A stretch of DNA of 64,000 bases from Chamaecyparis obtusa. Its lineage: Eukaryota; Streptophyta; Pinopsida; Cupressales; Cupressaceae. Location: assembly GCA_027943335.1 (NCBI GenBank), contig BSBK01002077.1, forward strand, positions 328,501 through 392,500. The letters run 5' to 3'. Position 1 is the first letter of the stretch. Each line of letters opens with the position of its first letter. The position numbers were made by a program, and so were the translations under genes. The notes under the pieces are model-generated. The model worked only from the letters and a program-made list of their open reading frames with translations, was not told where the DNA came from and searched no databases. Shown piece after piece: positions 63,888 through 64,000 of this stretch.

Positions 63888-64000
63888 ATCTAAATTATGT
63901 CCTTATCTTTCCTCTGATGATAGTGAGGACCTCCCTTTATGAACTATTGTTTAGATAGGTAGATGACAAATGAACAAACTATCCCTACAAATAGATGATC
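63888..64000. other. Right edge, nothing recognised
   Basis: Short non-repetitive sequence without motif. Confidence 0.4.

Overview
This is nuclear DNA of a seed plant, most likely a gymnosperm of the conifer type. One plant gene is stretched over more than 45 kb by introns of up to 14.7 kb, and those introns are packed with old, nested LTR retrotransposons and hAT DNA transposons. The species cannot be named from the sequence. There is no sign of bacterial, organellar or CRISPR sequence.

Host gene. Eight exons of an SPX-MFS vacuolar phosphate transporter (PHT5/VPT1 family) lie on the minus strand: 60276-60156, 54709-54398, 54112-54002, 53871-53417, 39486-39188, 36267-36077, 21378-21188 and 15021-14888. 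All splice sites are GT-AG, the phases agree, and about 604 codons read without a stop. The short first exon (beyond 64000) and the C-terminal exon(s) (left of position 1) were not found. Almost everything else in 14.9-60.3 kb is intron.

Left part (1-14.9 kb, the next intron of the gene or its 3' flank): a minus-strand copia element with gag, PBS and LTR (1-1868); a decayed gypsy gag split by a complete LTR element (2854-7955, TSD CTTTA) that carries a pseudogene of an autophagy ATG18 (WD40/BCAS3) protein; a copia RNase H-LTR-PBS junction (8.8-9.6 kb); and a partly duplicated hAT transposase pseudogene (10.2-12.9 kb).

Middle (15-36 kb): LTR-like blocks (15.5, 16.6-18.1 and 21.9-24.7 kb), a 266-bp tandem duplication that copies the 3' end of one transporter exon with its splice donor, a second hAT transposase pseudogene (28.1-29.8 kb), several short tandem arrays, and a short interstitial telomere-type repeat (34.25 kb).

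Right (36-64 kb): a TGTAA...TTACA element with palindromic TATA boxes (41.2-43.0 kb), a solo LTR (43.1-44.1 kb, TSD GAAAT), a complete copia element with TA...TA ends (44394-50878, TSD AAGAT) that is itself split by a non-autonomous hAT element (47206-48364), an unidentified plus-strand multi-exon pseudogene (56.1-59.8 kb) split by another hAT element, a 353-bp TRIM (58760-59112, TSD GTATA), and a 1.86-kb gag-only gypsy-like element with a truncated 5' LTR (62025-63882, TSD AGCAA).

The transporter is the only gene that looks functional. The most unusual items are the LTR element with the ATG18-like cargo, the unidentified nested pseudogene, the exon-end duplication, and a hairpin whose two arms have changed together between two copies.
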